A stretch of DNA of 64,000 nucleotides from contig JBAKBP010003208.1 in NCBI GenBank assembly GCA_037953745.1, positions 94,146 to 158,145 on the forward strand. Reading direction: 5' to 3'. The stretch is from Lithodes maja. Taxonomy: Eukaryota; Arthropoda; Malacostraca; Decapoda; Lithodidae. This document shows positions 20,015 to 31,256 of this stretch, piece by piece. The position numbers and the translations under genes were made by a program. The number at the start of each line of letters is the position of its first letter. Position 1 is the stretch's first letter. Under the pieces are notes generated by a model. That model searched no databases. It was given only the letters and a program-made list of their open reading frames with translations, and had not been told where the DNA came from.

Positions 20015-21259
20015 ATTTTTTCACGCGCCTCCATTGATTGAGTCCGCTTTTGTTGTGCTCCTTCAATTCACCCTGTTTTAGGTTCGTTTCGGCTTTTCTG
20101 GCCTTCTTTTTGCTAGACAGATGTTACGTGATCTAGGACACACCTAAATGGGCTCCTCAGTGTGTTTAATGGAGACGCGTGTGGAAATAGCTACCGAAGG
20201 TACGGGGGCGCTTGGCGTTCCCCGTCTATATGTTTTCATTCTTTCTCTTTTCATATTCTTTTTCCTGTTAGTCTGGGCATAGTTTAGCTTTTAGCTTCAA
20301 TTAGCCTAGCTTGTTTATCATTCAGGAATTGCTATGCCCTTATGAGTTCTCATTTTTCATAGCCTAGGTGTACAGTTGGTTCACAACTGAGATTTCGTGG
20401 TGGCGGTGCTGTTTGTAGTGTTTGTGTCAGCCGCATAACTAGCGTTATTCCCGAGTCCCCCCTTTCGAGCCTTCACTGTGTCTCAAGGGCCTGGGCGCTT
20501 AGTGGTTCGTGATACCCAGAGGTACCCCACGGGGGCCTCTCCCTCACTCCACAGGGTTTTTCGCCCCTGACACATTCTCTACTCGCGGCTAGGCCACCCT
20601 TTTTCTCACCAGTTTCATTACTGGTTTTTTGTGTTCCCTTCCTGTTTTCACCTCCATCCTTTCATAACTTTTGCCCAATCCTGGGGTACCCCACGGGGGC
20701 CCCTGTTGTGCCAAACCACCCAACCTGCCACTTCTCCTCATGGGCTTTGCTCTATCTCTGTGGGTTGGGTGGTTCCCAGGGGATGTGCCTCCTCTCCCCT
20801 GGTGTGTCTTCCTTGCCTCTCCCTTGACCGGTCGAGTCAGGATATTATCAAGGACGACACTGCTCAGCTAGATGGTCACGGTCATCGTCGCTTGGAGTTC
20901 ATAAGGAGTTGACGCTTGTTTGCCGGCCTTTTTGGTTTTCCTAGACGCCCCTCTCGCTTGTTCGGTACCGGGCCCTCTTGGCCGTTCCCGCAAATTTGCG
21001 GGGTGCTCGATTCTGCCCTCTGGGTCGTTTCGGCTCCCCGCAAATTTGCGGAGATCGCTGGGGGGTCGCGTGGCGATGTGGGAGGTTTGTGTCGGTACGG
21101 ATCTACCTCTATTGGCCCGCAAATTTGCGGTTATAGTTGGCTTTCACTGTTGACCCTTTTTTGTGTCATATTGTTGCCTGATACTATATTGGTGTATGCA
21201 CTTTCCTGGTGTTATAGGCCCTGCATGTAAGATGTTGAGTGGTGGTTAACACTTTCTCC
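20015..21259 (+). promoter_or_regulatory. DIRS copy 1 leader with three CCGCAAATTTGCGG palindromes
   Basis: This leader of about 1.2 kb has no credible ORF and is nearly identical to 44041-45290 of copy 2. It contains three perfect palindromes CCGCAAATTTGCGG at 20988-21001, 21038-21051 and 21117-21130. The first extends to 16 bp (CCCGCAAATTTGCGGG). They lie shortly upstream of a splice-acceptor-like TCTTTGCAG near 21270. Repeated perfect dyads suggest protein-binding sites; their partner is unknown. Confidence 0.6.
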
Positions 21260-24200
21260 ATCTTTGCAGGTTCTGCTGGTGCTCTTCCGCCTCGGCCGCC
21301 CTCCTCACCTACCTCTGTGCTCCCGGTTTAGGGTGAGTACAGATACCTGTTTGCATGTGTGTTCCTGTTTCCCCATGCTCCTTCCCTGGTTCTTCTTGGA
21401 CATTCTCTCCACTTACACCTTCGACATGCTGATTCTGGTGTGTGTTCTTCTCGTGCTGGTCGGCTGCTTTGCTTTCGCCTTGGTTGTCGCTCCCCGTGCT
21501 TGGTGAGCCACATGTCCTGCTTGCGCCACTCGCTCTTTGTGTCCTCTACGGCCTACCTCCCTGCTCTGTGTGGCCCGTGTCTGGCCCTGGTGGTTGTGCT
21601 GCTCCATGGCCCTGATTCCTCGGCGGCGGCTGTGGCCTCTGCTTCCCTTTCGTCGGTGTGGCCGATGGTCTCCCGCCACATTGGGCCTGTGGGCCGCCGT
21701 TCCCCGGCCTTTGTTGCCGCCCGGTTCCGCGTCACCCTGGGTATCCCTGACCCGACTGCCGGCCGTTCACCACAGCCCGTAGCCTCGTAGGTGGAGCTCT
21801 CGTCTCACACGCGAGGGGTCGGGGGTTCACTCCCAGACCGGGTGGTGCCGAATTGGGCTTGTCTCCTTTCTTGTGTTAGCCTCAGTTCACCTAGCTGTAA
21901 ATAGGTCCCTGGAATTCGTGGACGTCGTTGTGCCGTCCCATCTGGGGTTGGCACAAATGGTACGAGGCGAGCTGGGTATCATATGGTTCCCCTACGCTAC
22001 TGGTCTACTGGTCGACCTAAGCCTCCACTCTCTCGCTCGCCTCGCTTCTGCCCCTCGTCGTCCTCCTGATCGCCTTGACGTCGCCCGTCGCCCTCGTCTT
22101 GGTTCTCGCCCTGAGGCCGGGGTTAGCGGCTCTGCTCCTATGCGCCCTCCCCTGGCCTCTACGGATAGGGGCTCTCCTCCCTTCCGCCTGCTTTCCTAGC
22201 CCAGACGACTTCCTCTTACGTTGTCCTCTCCGCGCGCGGTTGTTCGTGCTGTCGCTGGCCCTCTGCTCCCTCCTACGCTGTCCAGGAGGGTCCGCCTGGG
22301 TGTCGTTGCTTCTCCTCCTTCACCTGCTTCCGTGCCTCTTCTTCCTTCACGGTCTCGTCCCACGGTGGGGGTCCCTCCCTCCTCCGCCTCGGTGTCGGGC
22401 CGCCCTGTTCTCTCAGCCCCGGGGGTCCTTGCTCTGTTTCCCCCCGCGGCTCCTTCTGGCCTCCTTTCACCCGGCCAGCCTTCCCCCTCCCGTCGTCCTG
22501 CTCCTCCTCCTTCTCTTCCTGCCCTTCCCTTCCCGTCTCGCCTGGGGGGTACCCCTCCTCTTGCCTCGGTGAGGTTTCGGGGTCCCCCTTTCTCGGGAGC
22601 TGTCGTGTCACTGGAAGAGGGGGATGGTGCTGTTTCCCCCTCGGCCGTTCGTGTTCGGGGACGGGTCCCTCTACGGCGACACGGCCGTCGTCGCTCGCCT
22701 TCCTTGGGCCGCGTCGCTGCTGGTTCGTGTCGTGGGTCTCGCTCCCGCTCACGCTTGTCCCTGCGGGCCGACCCTTCTGGGTGGGGGGGGGTGGGGGGGG
22801 GTCGCCTCTCTCGGTTCGATTGTTGGCTTTGCAGGGCTGGGTTGTGTCACGCTTCGACGGGTGCTTGGCGTCGTTGGACGCCTCCCTCTTCTCGCGCTTC
22901 TTGGCGGTGCCTCAACCTCAGCGCCTCGCCCTTCCTACCCCTGCTACGGTCCCGCTCCCTTCTGCGGGCCTACGCTCTGGTCAGCCTTCGGCCGCGCTGA
23001 CCTCCTTCCGGCTGTTCAGTCCCTGGCTGTGTTGACGGGTCTGTCCTCCTATGGGACGGGTTTGTGCGACGCCGGTACGCCTGGCTTCGCCGTCATGCTC
23101 GGTCGCCCTCTCCCCTTGGAGGCCTGGTTTGCTGTGGCCTTCGCCTTCACACCGTTCCGTCGCCGGCTCTCCTTCGGTCCCTCCCTTAGGTTACTAGCCT
23201 TGACGTTGGACTGGGGTCGTCCCTGCTTTTGCCTCCTCTGGTGTCTGTCGGCAGGTTGGCCGGCGCGTTCTGGTCCTGGATGGGCGCGCCCGTTCTTGGA
23301 CTTTGTTCTATTGCTACCGTTCTTCTCTCACCCGGATCAGGCCTCTGTCGCCACGGTTTTTCCCTTACGACAGAGGGTGACGGACTTCTTGTCTTGTCTT
23401 TCGGTTCCCTCCAGCCGTCTGTCCCCGCCTGCGGCTTTTCGGGGCATCTGCGCCAGGCGCTCTTCGCGAGGGTTTGGACCGCATTCTGCGGGTCCACCTT
23501 CGGCTCGCGGTGTCTTTGGTTCCCGGGCTGCAGGCGGTTTTGTACGCGGCTACTCGGCGCCGCCCGACAGTGCGGTCCTCGTTCTGCCGGCCGGCCCCCT
23601 TGGCTATTCGTCAGGGTTTGTTGTACTCTGCGCTCTATACGTCGGGGTTGTTTCAGCTGGTTGCTTGGGTATGCTCGCTTCTCTGTCGGCGGCCCCTGCT
23701 TCCGACACGCGCCGACGCGCTGTGTCGTTGCGGTCCCTGCTTCCGTCACGCCCCGTCGTGCTGTGTCGCACGCGGGGTCTTCTCAGTCCCGTCCTTCTGC
23801 CGGTCCTCTTTGGGGTGCTGCTACGCGTGCTGCCGCCTTGCGCGGCCGCAGGCCTGGGTCGTTGCTGGCCAGTGCGTCGATTCCGCCTCGCCCTTCTGTT
23901 CTTGCCCCTTTCATCCCCGCTGTGTCGGGGCTGGCCGGTCTTCCACTTCCGGCCGCCCTTCGACGTGGTCTGCCCCGTGCCGGCCTGGGGTTGGGGGGGG
24001 GGGGGGGGTTGAGGTCGACGTGGCGCTCGTGCCCGCACGGCCCGTACCGAGGGTACCTCCGCGTCGATGCAATGTGTAGTTCTCTGGGTCGGCCTCCTTG
24101 TTCTCCTTCTCGCCTGGCCGACCGGGTCGCTCCCCTCCTCTCGGGTGCTTCCTCGGATTGTTTTTGCCCTTGCGCCCCTCGGTTGCCGCGAGGGACGTTG

Positions 24201-26960
24201 GGGGCGGCGGGTTGCGCGGTGGGGTCTCCCCTGGTGGTGGACGTCTCGACCCCCTTTCCGCTCTTGTCACCGACGCCGGTCCATCTCTTCGGAGGTGGCC
24301 CACGTGCTCACTTCCATGCCCGAGCTGGGTAGCGTCGAGGGAGTTGATCGCCGGTCGCCCGGTTTTCCTCTCCCGTGTCTTTCTGGTCCCGTCGACGAAC
24401 TGCGTCGCGATGCGGCCGTTGGTGGTTCTGTCGGCCCTCAACGGGCGCGTCGTGCACACACGGTTTCGGATGCTGCCGGTACCCCTGGTACGCCTGGCCC
24501 TGTGCCCTCTGTCGTGGGTTGTGTCGCTGGCCCTCCAGGATGCGTCTTGGCTCGTTCCTCTCCATCCTCTCTTCCAGCGATTCTTGGCCGTTCGGCCTTC
24601 CGATCGTGTGTTCCTGTTCACCGGCCTTCCCTTCGGTCTCCACATCGCGCCGCGGATCTTCTCCGCACATGTGGGGCAGGCTCTGGGTCCTCTCCTCAGG
24701 AGCGGGCTCCAGCTCCTGTTTTCCTTGGCCGACTGGTTGGTGGTTTCCGAAGCCCTCGGCCTGTGCGTTGGCGACGCCCTCTCAGTCGTTCGCACCGTCG
24801 CACGGTTAGGGTTCCCCTTTTGGTGTTCCCGATTCACGCTTGACCCCGTCGCGTGTCGTGCCATGGGTCGGTCTCGCATGGGTTTTGTCCGGCGCTACGG
24901 TGCCCCGGGGTCTGCCGCCCGCGGTGCACCTTCGGTGGAAGGTCTTCGCCGTGTTGCACTCGGTCTCCCTCCTGGGGTGGCTCTGGGACTCGTTCGTGGG
25001 TTCGCTGCTTTGGGCCGCTCTGCCCCTTTCCTTAGGGAGCCTCTGGCTACTCCGCCTCCTCCTCATGGGCCCCGTGGTGTTTCCGTTGCCCCTCTGGATC
25101 GGCTCCTGCCGCTCCTGCGTCCCGTTCGCGACGCTTCGGTCTCTGGGTTGCTCCGGGCTCGCTCTCTGCGGCTGTGCCCTGGTCCGCCCCCCCGCCGACG
25201 GTCTGGGTAGCCACAGATCCGTCGAGCGCGGTTGGGTGGGGTTCCCGATCGACCCTGGGACGTCCACTTCCTGGCGGATGGGTGGGTCTCCCTCCTCTTA
25301 CCCGTCTATGCCCTCGGACTGTTGGTTCCTCTGTTCTTCCTGCGGGACCACGCGCTGGCCCTTCGGGGTCAGTCGGTGGCCTTCGGGTTAGGCACTCAGA
25401 CAGGCTGTCCCCTGTTTTCCTTCTGCGGGGGTTCCTCCAGGTCGTTGACTCTATTGAGGGTCTCGGTGGAGTTGTTCTTCCTCGCAGCCCGGCACCCCTT
25501 CTCCTTGCATGCCTCCTCCCTGCCCGGGCCTGCCACCCTGTGGGCGGCCGCCCTGTCGTGGGGGCAGGGCGTTCTTGTTGAATGGGCGTTGCAACGGACT
25601 GTGTTCGCCGACCTCGCGGCTTCCTGAGGTGTTCCGGAGGTCGCCTTGTTCGCATCGGGGGTGCCGCGCCTGTTGCCTTTGGACCTCTCCCTCCGGCCTC
25701 GCGCTCCGGGGGGGGTCCGGCCGCTTTCATGGTGGCCTGGTACGGGTGGCGGTCGATATACATCTTTCCGCCCCCAGACGCGCTGTTGCTGTGCCCTGTT
25801 CTCGCGAGGCTGCGGCTGTACCACAGCTGCGTCGGGCTCCTCGCGCCTCTGTGGCCGGCACGGGCTTGGTCCGCCCGGTTGCCGCGGTGGTGCCCGAGTC
25901 CGGTCCCTCTACCTGTCTCCGGCTTCCGCTTGGGCTCGGTTGGGGACCTGCGGGCCTCGTTGGCCTTCGCATCGTGCTTGTTCATGTGGCACGGTGGCTC
26001 CCGGTCCCGGGCCGGGCCCTGGCCGGGCCCTGACTGACTTCCTGCAGCGTTCCTGGCCGTCTTCTCCTTGGGGGCCTTCCGGGTCCCGCTGGAGGTCTTT
26101 TCCTAGGTGGCTACAGGCCGCTCGCCTGCCTGTTGGCTCTCCTTCCCTCGTCCTACGCTCCTTGTTTCACCTCTTCCGTACACGTCCCTTTCGAGTCAAC
26201 GCTATACGTACCCACTTGTCTGCCGTCCGGGGGCTCTTTGGGTCCGTCGCTGGGCTGGTCGTTCTGCCACAGGTGCTGGATTCCTTCCTGACGGTTGCCT
26301 TCCGGGATCGACCTACTCCGCGCCAGGTCCCTCCGCTGTGGGATCTGGGGCGGGCTCTGGTCCTTCTGGCTTCGCCCACGTCTGCAAGGGCCGCTACGCC
26401 GGTTCTGTTGCTCGGGCGTCCGCTCTTCCTTGTCACTCTGGCCACTGGGGTTCGGTTGTCTGCCCTAGCGGCATTGTCATGGCCCCGGGACTGCGTGCGA
26501 TTCTCCCCGTCCTTGCATGGCGTCTCGTTCGCCTCCTCCCCTCCTTTTGTTGCCACACTTGGGAGGGCGGCCCCCCGCTTTCCGGCCTTTCGCCGTCCAG
26601 GCTTTCCGGCTTGGTCATCCTCGCCATGTGTTGTGCCCGGTGTCGGCCTTGCGCTCATCTGTTGCGTCTGTGGCGCCGCCTTCGGGTCCTGCTGTGTGGG
26701 TGTCTCCTCGGACGGGTGGGAGGCTCTCGCAGGTGCGGTTGGGCCGCCGCGTTAGTCGGACCGTTCGTGCCCGTCGCCCTGTTTGTAGGGGTTCTGCGCA
26801 CGATGTCAGGTCCTTTGCTGCCTCCTTCCGGTTCCTGCCACGTCGATTCTTCCCTGCCTTCGCCTCAGCGGTTTTGTGGGTCTTCTATCAATTCCTTCAT
26901 CTCCTCCTACCTCTCCGTGTCCAGTGTTCGACCCCCTCGGCTGGTGCTTGCTCTCGGGGG
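21260..26960 (+). pseudogene. DIRS copy 1 coding region, adenine-depleted relic of gag, RT-RNase H and recombinase
   Basis: This aligns in order with ORF1, RT/RNase H and tyrosine recombinase of copy 2. Many long frames run through it only because adenine loss has removed stop codons, so they should not be read as genes. RT motifs are recognisable but damaged: the catalytic Tyr-Leu-Asp-Asp of copy 2 (58074-58085) is Ser-Leu-Ala-Asp here (24722-24733), from A-to-C changes in both altered codons. The recombinase relic (about 26030-26940) keeps the Arg of ATG-x-R and the H-x-x-R pair, and its frame across that motif is continuous where copy 2 has lost a base. Base content is strikingly low in A (often 2-5 per 60) on this strand only. 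Confidence 0.85.
21775..22015 (+). mobile_element. tRNA-derived SINE inside DIRS copy 1
   Basis: This segment is absent from copy 2 at the matching position (about 45790). It has a tRNA-like head with an A-box-like TAGGTGGAGC and a B-box-like GGGTTCACTCCC, followed by CACCTAGCTGTAAATAGGT. That block resembles one seen in tRNA-SINEs of several invertebrates. Exact ends and target duplication could not be fixed because the surrounding DIRS sequence is hypermutated. Confidence 0.55.
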
Positions 26961-27038
26961 TCGTGTTTCCTGGTGCTCTGGCGAAGATCCCTGGTCTTCC
27001 CCCCCTTGTCCCTCGTTCTTTTCCTTTGTTTTATATGA

Positions 27039-27411
27039 CAAAGGGGGGGGGGGGTGTACGGGTTTGCAACACTGGATTACAAGTTTGGGATTATGTTATA
27101 TGTATACAGTACATAAGTGTTTTTGCCACATTGAAAATTGTGTTTTGTTCTTGTGTTCAGTGTTTTTGTTGGTTTTTGAAGAAAAGGGATTTTGGGTACG
27201 GTACCTTTTTGGTTTCAGACAAGTCTATGTTTTTGCATTACTATGAATGACGGGCATGTGTTAAAACTGTTCTTTTTAGCTACTCCTCAGTTTTTCACTC
27301 TTTTATTAGACTCTCTTGTTTACATTGTGTCTTTGTCATTCATACTTTTGTTTTATGCATTGTTTTTTTTGGTAGGTTGGGCTTGGATGTCCTCCTCCTA
27401 TTTGTTATGCA
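27039..27411 (+). other. DIRS copy 1 3' UTR with poly-G tract
   Basis: The poly-G run near 27041-27053 is followed by ACGGGTTTGCAACACTGG and an AT-rich stretch that matches copy 2 (60367-60739) closely, adenines included. The A-loss seen upstream stops here. Confidence 0.7.
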
Positions 27412-27523
27412 GCCTTGACGTTGGATTTGCCAAGACTACTAACAAATTGGGAGGTTTGACGTACCTCCCAACCTACCAAATAGGAAAACCTACTATTTGG
27501 TAGTAGTCTTGGAAAATCCAACG
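27412..27523. repeat. internal complementary region (ICR) of DIRS copy 1
   Basis: The first 37 bases are the exact reverse complement of the left terminus. The next 75 are the exact reverse complement of the right terminus. They abut as the two element ends would in a circle. This is the diagnostic DIRS1 architecture, used in the accepted model to template a complete circular DNA intermediate. Confidence 0.9.
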
Positions 27524-27587
27524 TACATAATACCCTCCCTCACGCCGGACCCCTGCCCATCCGCGTTCTTCTGCTGACGTGAGATGT

Positions 27588-27933
27588 GATAACAAGAGAG
27601 GGTCGCTCATGCGCACGTTCGACAGTGATCTGCACATGACGGAACACGGGATGGGCCTTAAGCGGTAACTAAGGTAAACCCCTTTTTCTTCTCTTCTATG
27701 CTTTTTTCACCTTCGGTGGTAGTTTTGGTTAATGTACAACGTCTCCTAGAGCAAGATAAGGAGTAGACTCTAGACGTTTTCTTTTTAACCGCGGTTGGAA
27801 TGACGACATAGCAGTCAAAATAGACAAGTCGTCATTGCAATTAGGTTAATAGCCTTGACGTTGGATTTTCCAAGACTACTACCAAATAGTAGGTTTTCCT
27901 ATTTGGTAGGTTGGGAGGTACGTCAAACCTCCC
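27588..27933. repeat. right inverted terminal repeat of DIRS copy 1
   Basis: This is the inverted partner of 19714-20014 plus about 45 extra terminal bases. Those end in a small hairpin (GGGAGGT ... ACCTCCC). Confidence 0.85.
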
Positions 27934-28158
27934 ATTATACAACTCGCGGGCTATATCTCCGATTTTGACCATCCAAACGCTGTTTTCACTCGTTTTATTG
28001 TTGTTTCAGGTTAATACCTTTATAATCAACCCATAATAGGCGCATATGGATAATTATTAATGCTATTAATGGTACAATGAATATTTTAGTGACGGAAACA
28101 CCTCAAATACGTCAGCACAGGGGGAGGTTTTCAATTACCCCCGTGCGCACTTCAGAGG
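27934..28158. mobile_element. TTAA MITE copy 2, right part
   Basis: This is the remainder of the inverted MITE, ending GCACTTCAGAGG before TTAA (28159-28162). Together with 19313-19713 it gives about 626 bp, matching the 628-bp copy in LINE A. Confidence 0.85.
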
Positions 28159-29913
28159 TTAATGATCAGGTTTGCCACGATAAATGACAAATTTCAACCT
28201 ACTTCAACTCCTTCTTCACTTCCATAGCAAACACACTTGCACAGAACCTACCTCAACCTCTCAATAAATACACGACAACAACAGCCACCTTTCATAATTT
28301 CTACAGAGATAAAGACATACACCCGAACACATTTGGATTGCAAAATGTTACACCAAAATACACTTTTGACGAGCTGTCTAACCTAAATGTACATAAAAGC
28401 ACATGACCAGACAAAATTCCTGCCAAATTTCTACGAGATGGAGCCATTGGTATAGCAGGCCCCGTAACCCACATCATCAACTTCTCAATTAACACCAACA
28501 CTGTACCTGCTGAACTGAAGGAAGCTATTGTAACCCCTCTATTCAAGAAAGGAAATAAACTAGAAGTTGGCAACTACAGACCAGTTAGCATATTATGTAT
28601 TGTATCTAAAATCCTTGAAAGAGCTGTATACACCCAAATTGAACACTACCTCAAACAAAATTATCTATTCTATAAGTTTCAATCAGGTTTCAGATGCATG
28701 CACTCGACAGACTCCTGTCTCATCCATTTAACGGATCACATTCGTAAAGAAATGTCTAAAGGTAACTACACCGGTATGGTTCTTCTTGATCTACAAAAAG
28801 AGTTTGACACAGTAGACCATGATATCCTATGTAATAAACTACAAGCAATGGGCATAGGGTCTGTGAACTGGTTTAAATCTTATCTTAGTGGTAGAACCCA
28901 AAGAGTCAAAATTGATGATAATATAATTATCTGATCCTATGCCAATTAACTGTGGGGTCCCACAGGGAAGCATCCTTGGTCCCTTACTCTTTCTCTGTTA
29001 TGTGAACGACATGGAACTGAGCGTCTCATGTAAATTATTACTGTATGCAGACGACAGCGTGCTTCTGGTTTCAGGAAAAGACCCAATAAGTATTGCCGCT
29101 TCACTTTCAAAATAACTAGAAACATGTAGTGAATGGCTAGTGGACAATAGGCTATCTCTTCACCTGGGCAAGACGGAAGCCATCTTATGTGGAACAAAAC
29201 GCAAACTGAAAGACATTGTGGGCTTCTCGGTCAACTGTAATGATATTCCTATAACAACAGTGTCACAAGTTAAATATCTCGGAATAAAACTGGACGCGAG
29301 TTTGTCATGTGAATCAATTTTGGAATCAATCCTGAGTAAGTGTAGAGCACGTATAAAATACCTGTATAGACAGGTGGGATGCTTGCCCGCGGCGACCAAA
29401 AAGACCCTCTGCCAAGCGCTTGTTCTATGTCATTTTGACTATTCTGTGTCATCCTGGTACTCTGCATCATCTAAATCAGCACAGCACAAACTTCAGGTCA
29501 CTCAAAATAAAATGGTTAGGTTCATGCTGAACCTAGGACCCAGATCACATGTTGGCCAGGAACAACTTCAGTCACTAGGTATGCTCAATGTCTCTGACAG
29601 GGCCAAACAAATCAGGCTCACTAATGCCTTCAACATTTTCTATGACAGAGCACCAGAGTATTTAAAGAATGATTTTGTTAAAGCAAATGAGAGGAGTGGA
29701 CATAATACAAGAAACAGGATGTTTAATTTTAAGGTCCCGAGAATCCAAGGACAGGGTAAGCAAACATTCTTCTTCACTGCCATCAAAGACTGGAACGACC
29801 TACCCCAGTCAGTCCGTGAAAAGAGAACACTGTATTCCTTCAGACGTAGCCTGAAGGAACACCTGAACCGGACAGCTGCGAGAAGGGAGCACCAAGCTTA
29901 TGTCTACTACTAA
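28159..29913 (+). pseudogene. LINE B coding remnant, reverse-transcriptase region
   Basis: Continues the LINE A alignment from the MITE insertion point to the end of the ORF. Stops are visible near 28405 (TGA for GGA), at the frameshift near 28925-28935 and near 29114 (TAA). The YADD box is retained in sequence, but the frame is broken. The last 257 codons (29140-29913) are open. Confidence 0.9.
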
Positions 29914-30016
29914 ATAAGACATAAGAGATAGACAAACCAAACTGAAATGATTACTGATTACTGATTACTGATATTTACTATAGGATGTAAGGTATCTTAA
30001 AATAACCCCTAGAAAT

Positions 30017-30430
30017 CTGGTGATGGGCTGGCCTATCAGAGTGAGACCTGAGCGATCTCTGCCATACCCATAGCTTACTCTGACTGTTCCTTTTACTTAT
30101 ATATTTTCTAGATCTCAAGTGACGGCGTCTCTTCCGTGGATTGACCTCCCAATCTACCAAGATTGGAAGCTAAAGCATCACATTATTCCTTTGCCCCTCA
30201 ACTTTCTCTTCATAATTGCTGAGGGGCACAGGGCCCTGGGTGGGGCTTTGATTTCCCGGGCGTTTACGCACCCTCTCAGCTCCCCGCCATGGAGTGGCTT
30301 CGGTCACCCAGGCTTTATTGTGGTCAGCAGGGTGGGTTCTGTGGGGGCGCTCGTTTATGGCCTTGGCCTTACTCGGGGCCTTGTGGCTGTTCGGCCAGGC
30401 AGCTTGGGGAACAACAACAACAACAACAAC
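30017..30430 (+). mobile_element. 414-bp retroposon with (AAC)n tail
   Basis: The insert is flanked by an 11-bp direct repeat CCCCTAGAAAT (30006-30016 and 30431-30441) inside the LINE B 3' UTR, and its plus-strand 3' end is (AAC)n. Both features mark L1-type target-primed insertion. I see no protein homology or clear tRNA-type promoter, so it may be a SINE or a truncated LINE. Confidence 0.75.
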
Positions 30431-31246
30431 CCCCTAGAAATACTTTCTGTAAATTTTTTTTTTTTTTTTTTTTATCCTCCCCATTTCCCCAGCTAACCTA
30501 ATCCCACAAGGACCCCAATGGAAATACGCCTAATGCCCCTTTCACACATACAGGACTCGGGCGCCGAATGCAGCAGAAAGCAACCGAATAGCGACTCTGC
30601 TGCATGCGGCATCAAGTCGGCACCTATTCCTACCCATGCGGCTGTAGTCGTCTGTAGTCTGGTGAAGTCCGGGCAATGCGTGTCAAGTCGCGGTCCGCGA
30701 CGAAAATGTTTGTCAGTTTTGAAATTTGGGCCAGACTTGAAATTTGTCTGGTGGATGCGGGGAGTAGTCTGCTCTAGTCGGCGCTAGTCGTACCAAGTCT
30801 TCTGTATGCGGCTGTAGTCCTTGTGTATGTCGGCTCGAATTGTGTATCATGTGTAGCATAAAGACTACTGCCGCATACACCAGAGTACAGCCGCCGGACA
30901 CGAGTACAACCGAAAAAGTCTGCTGAAGTCTGTTGAAGTCGTGTGCATAAATTTGCATAAATTTGCATAAAAAAATTAAAAATTATTAAAAAATATGAGT
31001 CATACGAGTACAACAGACAACAGCGGAATTCATCCGCATACAGCAGACTCCAACCGCATTGACAGGAGTGCAGACGTATGACAACACCCGGAACCCAATG
31101 TGGCACAAGAGTCGAGCCAACTTGACCGGACAAGTAACCGACAACAGAAAACTCCAACCGACAACACAAAAGTCGAACCGAAAATAGCCGCATCCACCAG
31201 ACAAGAAATACTAGACATTTTTCCCAACAGAACGGCAACACGGCCC

Positions 31247-31256
31247 CTATATAAAG
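31247..31256 (+). promoter_or_regulatory. TATA box for the plus-strand Harbinger gene
   Basis: CCTATATAAAGG lies in a GC-rich context about 130 bp upstream of the ATG at 31378, with an initiator-like region about 30 bases downstream. Confidence 0.55.

Larger units (their letters stand above)
19714..27933 (+). mobile_element. DIRS1-like retrotransposon, copy 1, with A-depleted coding region
   Basis: The copy is complete from end to end. It has inverted terminal repeats (19714-20014 and 27588-27933), an internal complementary region (27412-27523), a long leader, a degenerate coding region and a 3' UTR. No target-site duplication is seen, as expected for tyrosine-recombinase elements. The non-coding parts are nearly identical to copy 2 (43738-61253). 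The coding part (about 21260-26960) has lost most sense-strand adenines relative to copy 2 and no longer encodes working proteins. A tRNA-derived SINE lies within it. It sits inside a MITE that sits inside LINE B. Confidence 0.9.

Noticed and set aside
20015..27000. GC-biased gene conversion or horizontal transfer from a GC-rich genome
   Set aside because: Both would affect A and T alike. T is retained on the same strand and the flanking element parts are unchanged.
21873..27246. Many long plus- and minus-strand open frames (up to about 460 codons) across DIRS copy 1
   Set aside because: They are open because adenine loss removed TAA, TAG and TGA codons. The peptides are low-complexity and do not match the intact proteins of copy 2 beyond the aligned relics.
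19714..27933. ADAR-type A-to-I editing as the cause of the A-loss
   Set aside because: Editing gives only A to G. Here C and T outcomes outnumber G in the counted segment (16 and 10 against 8).
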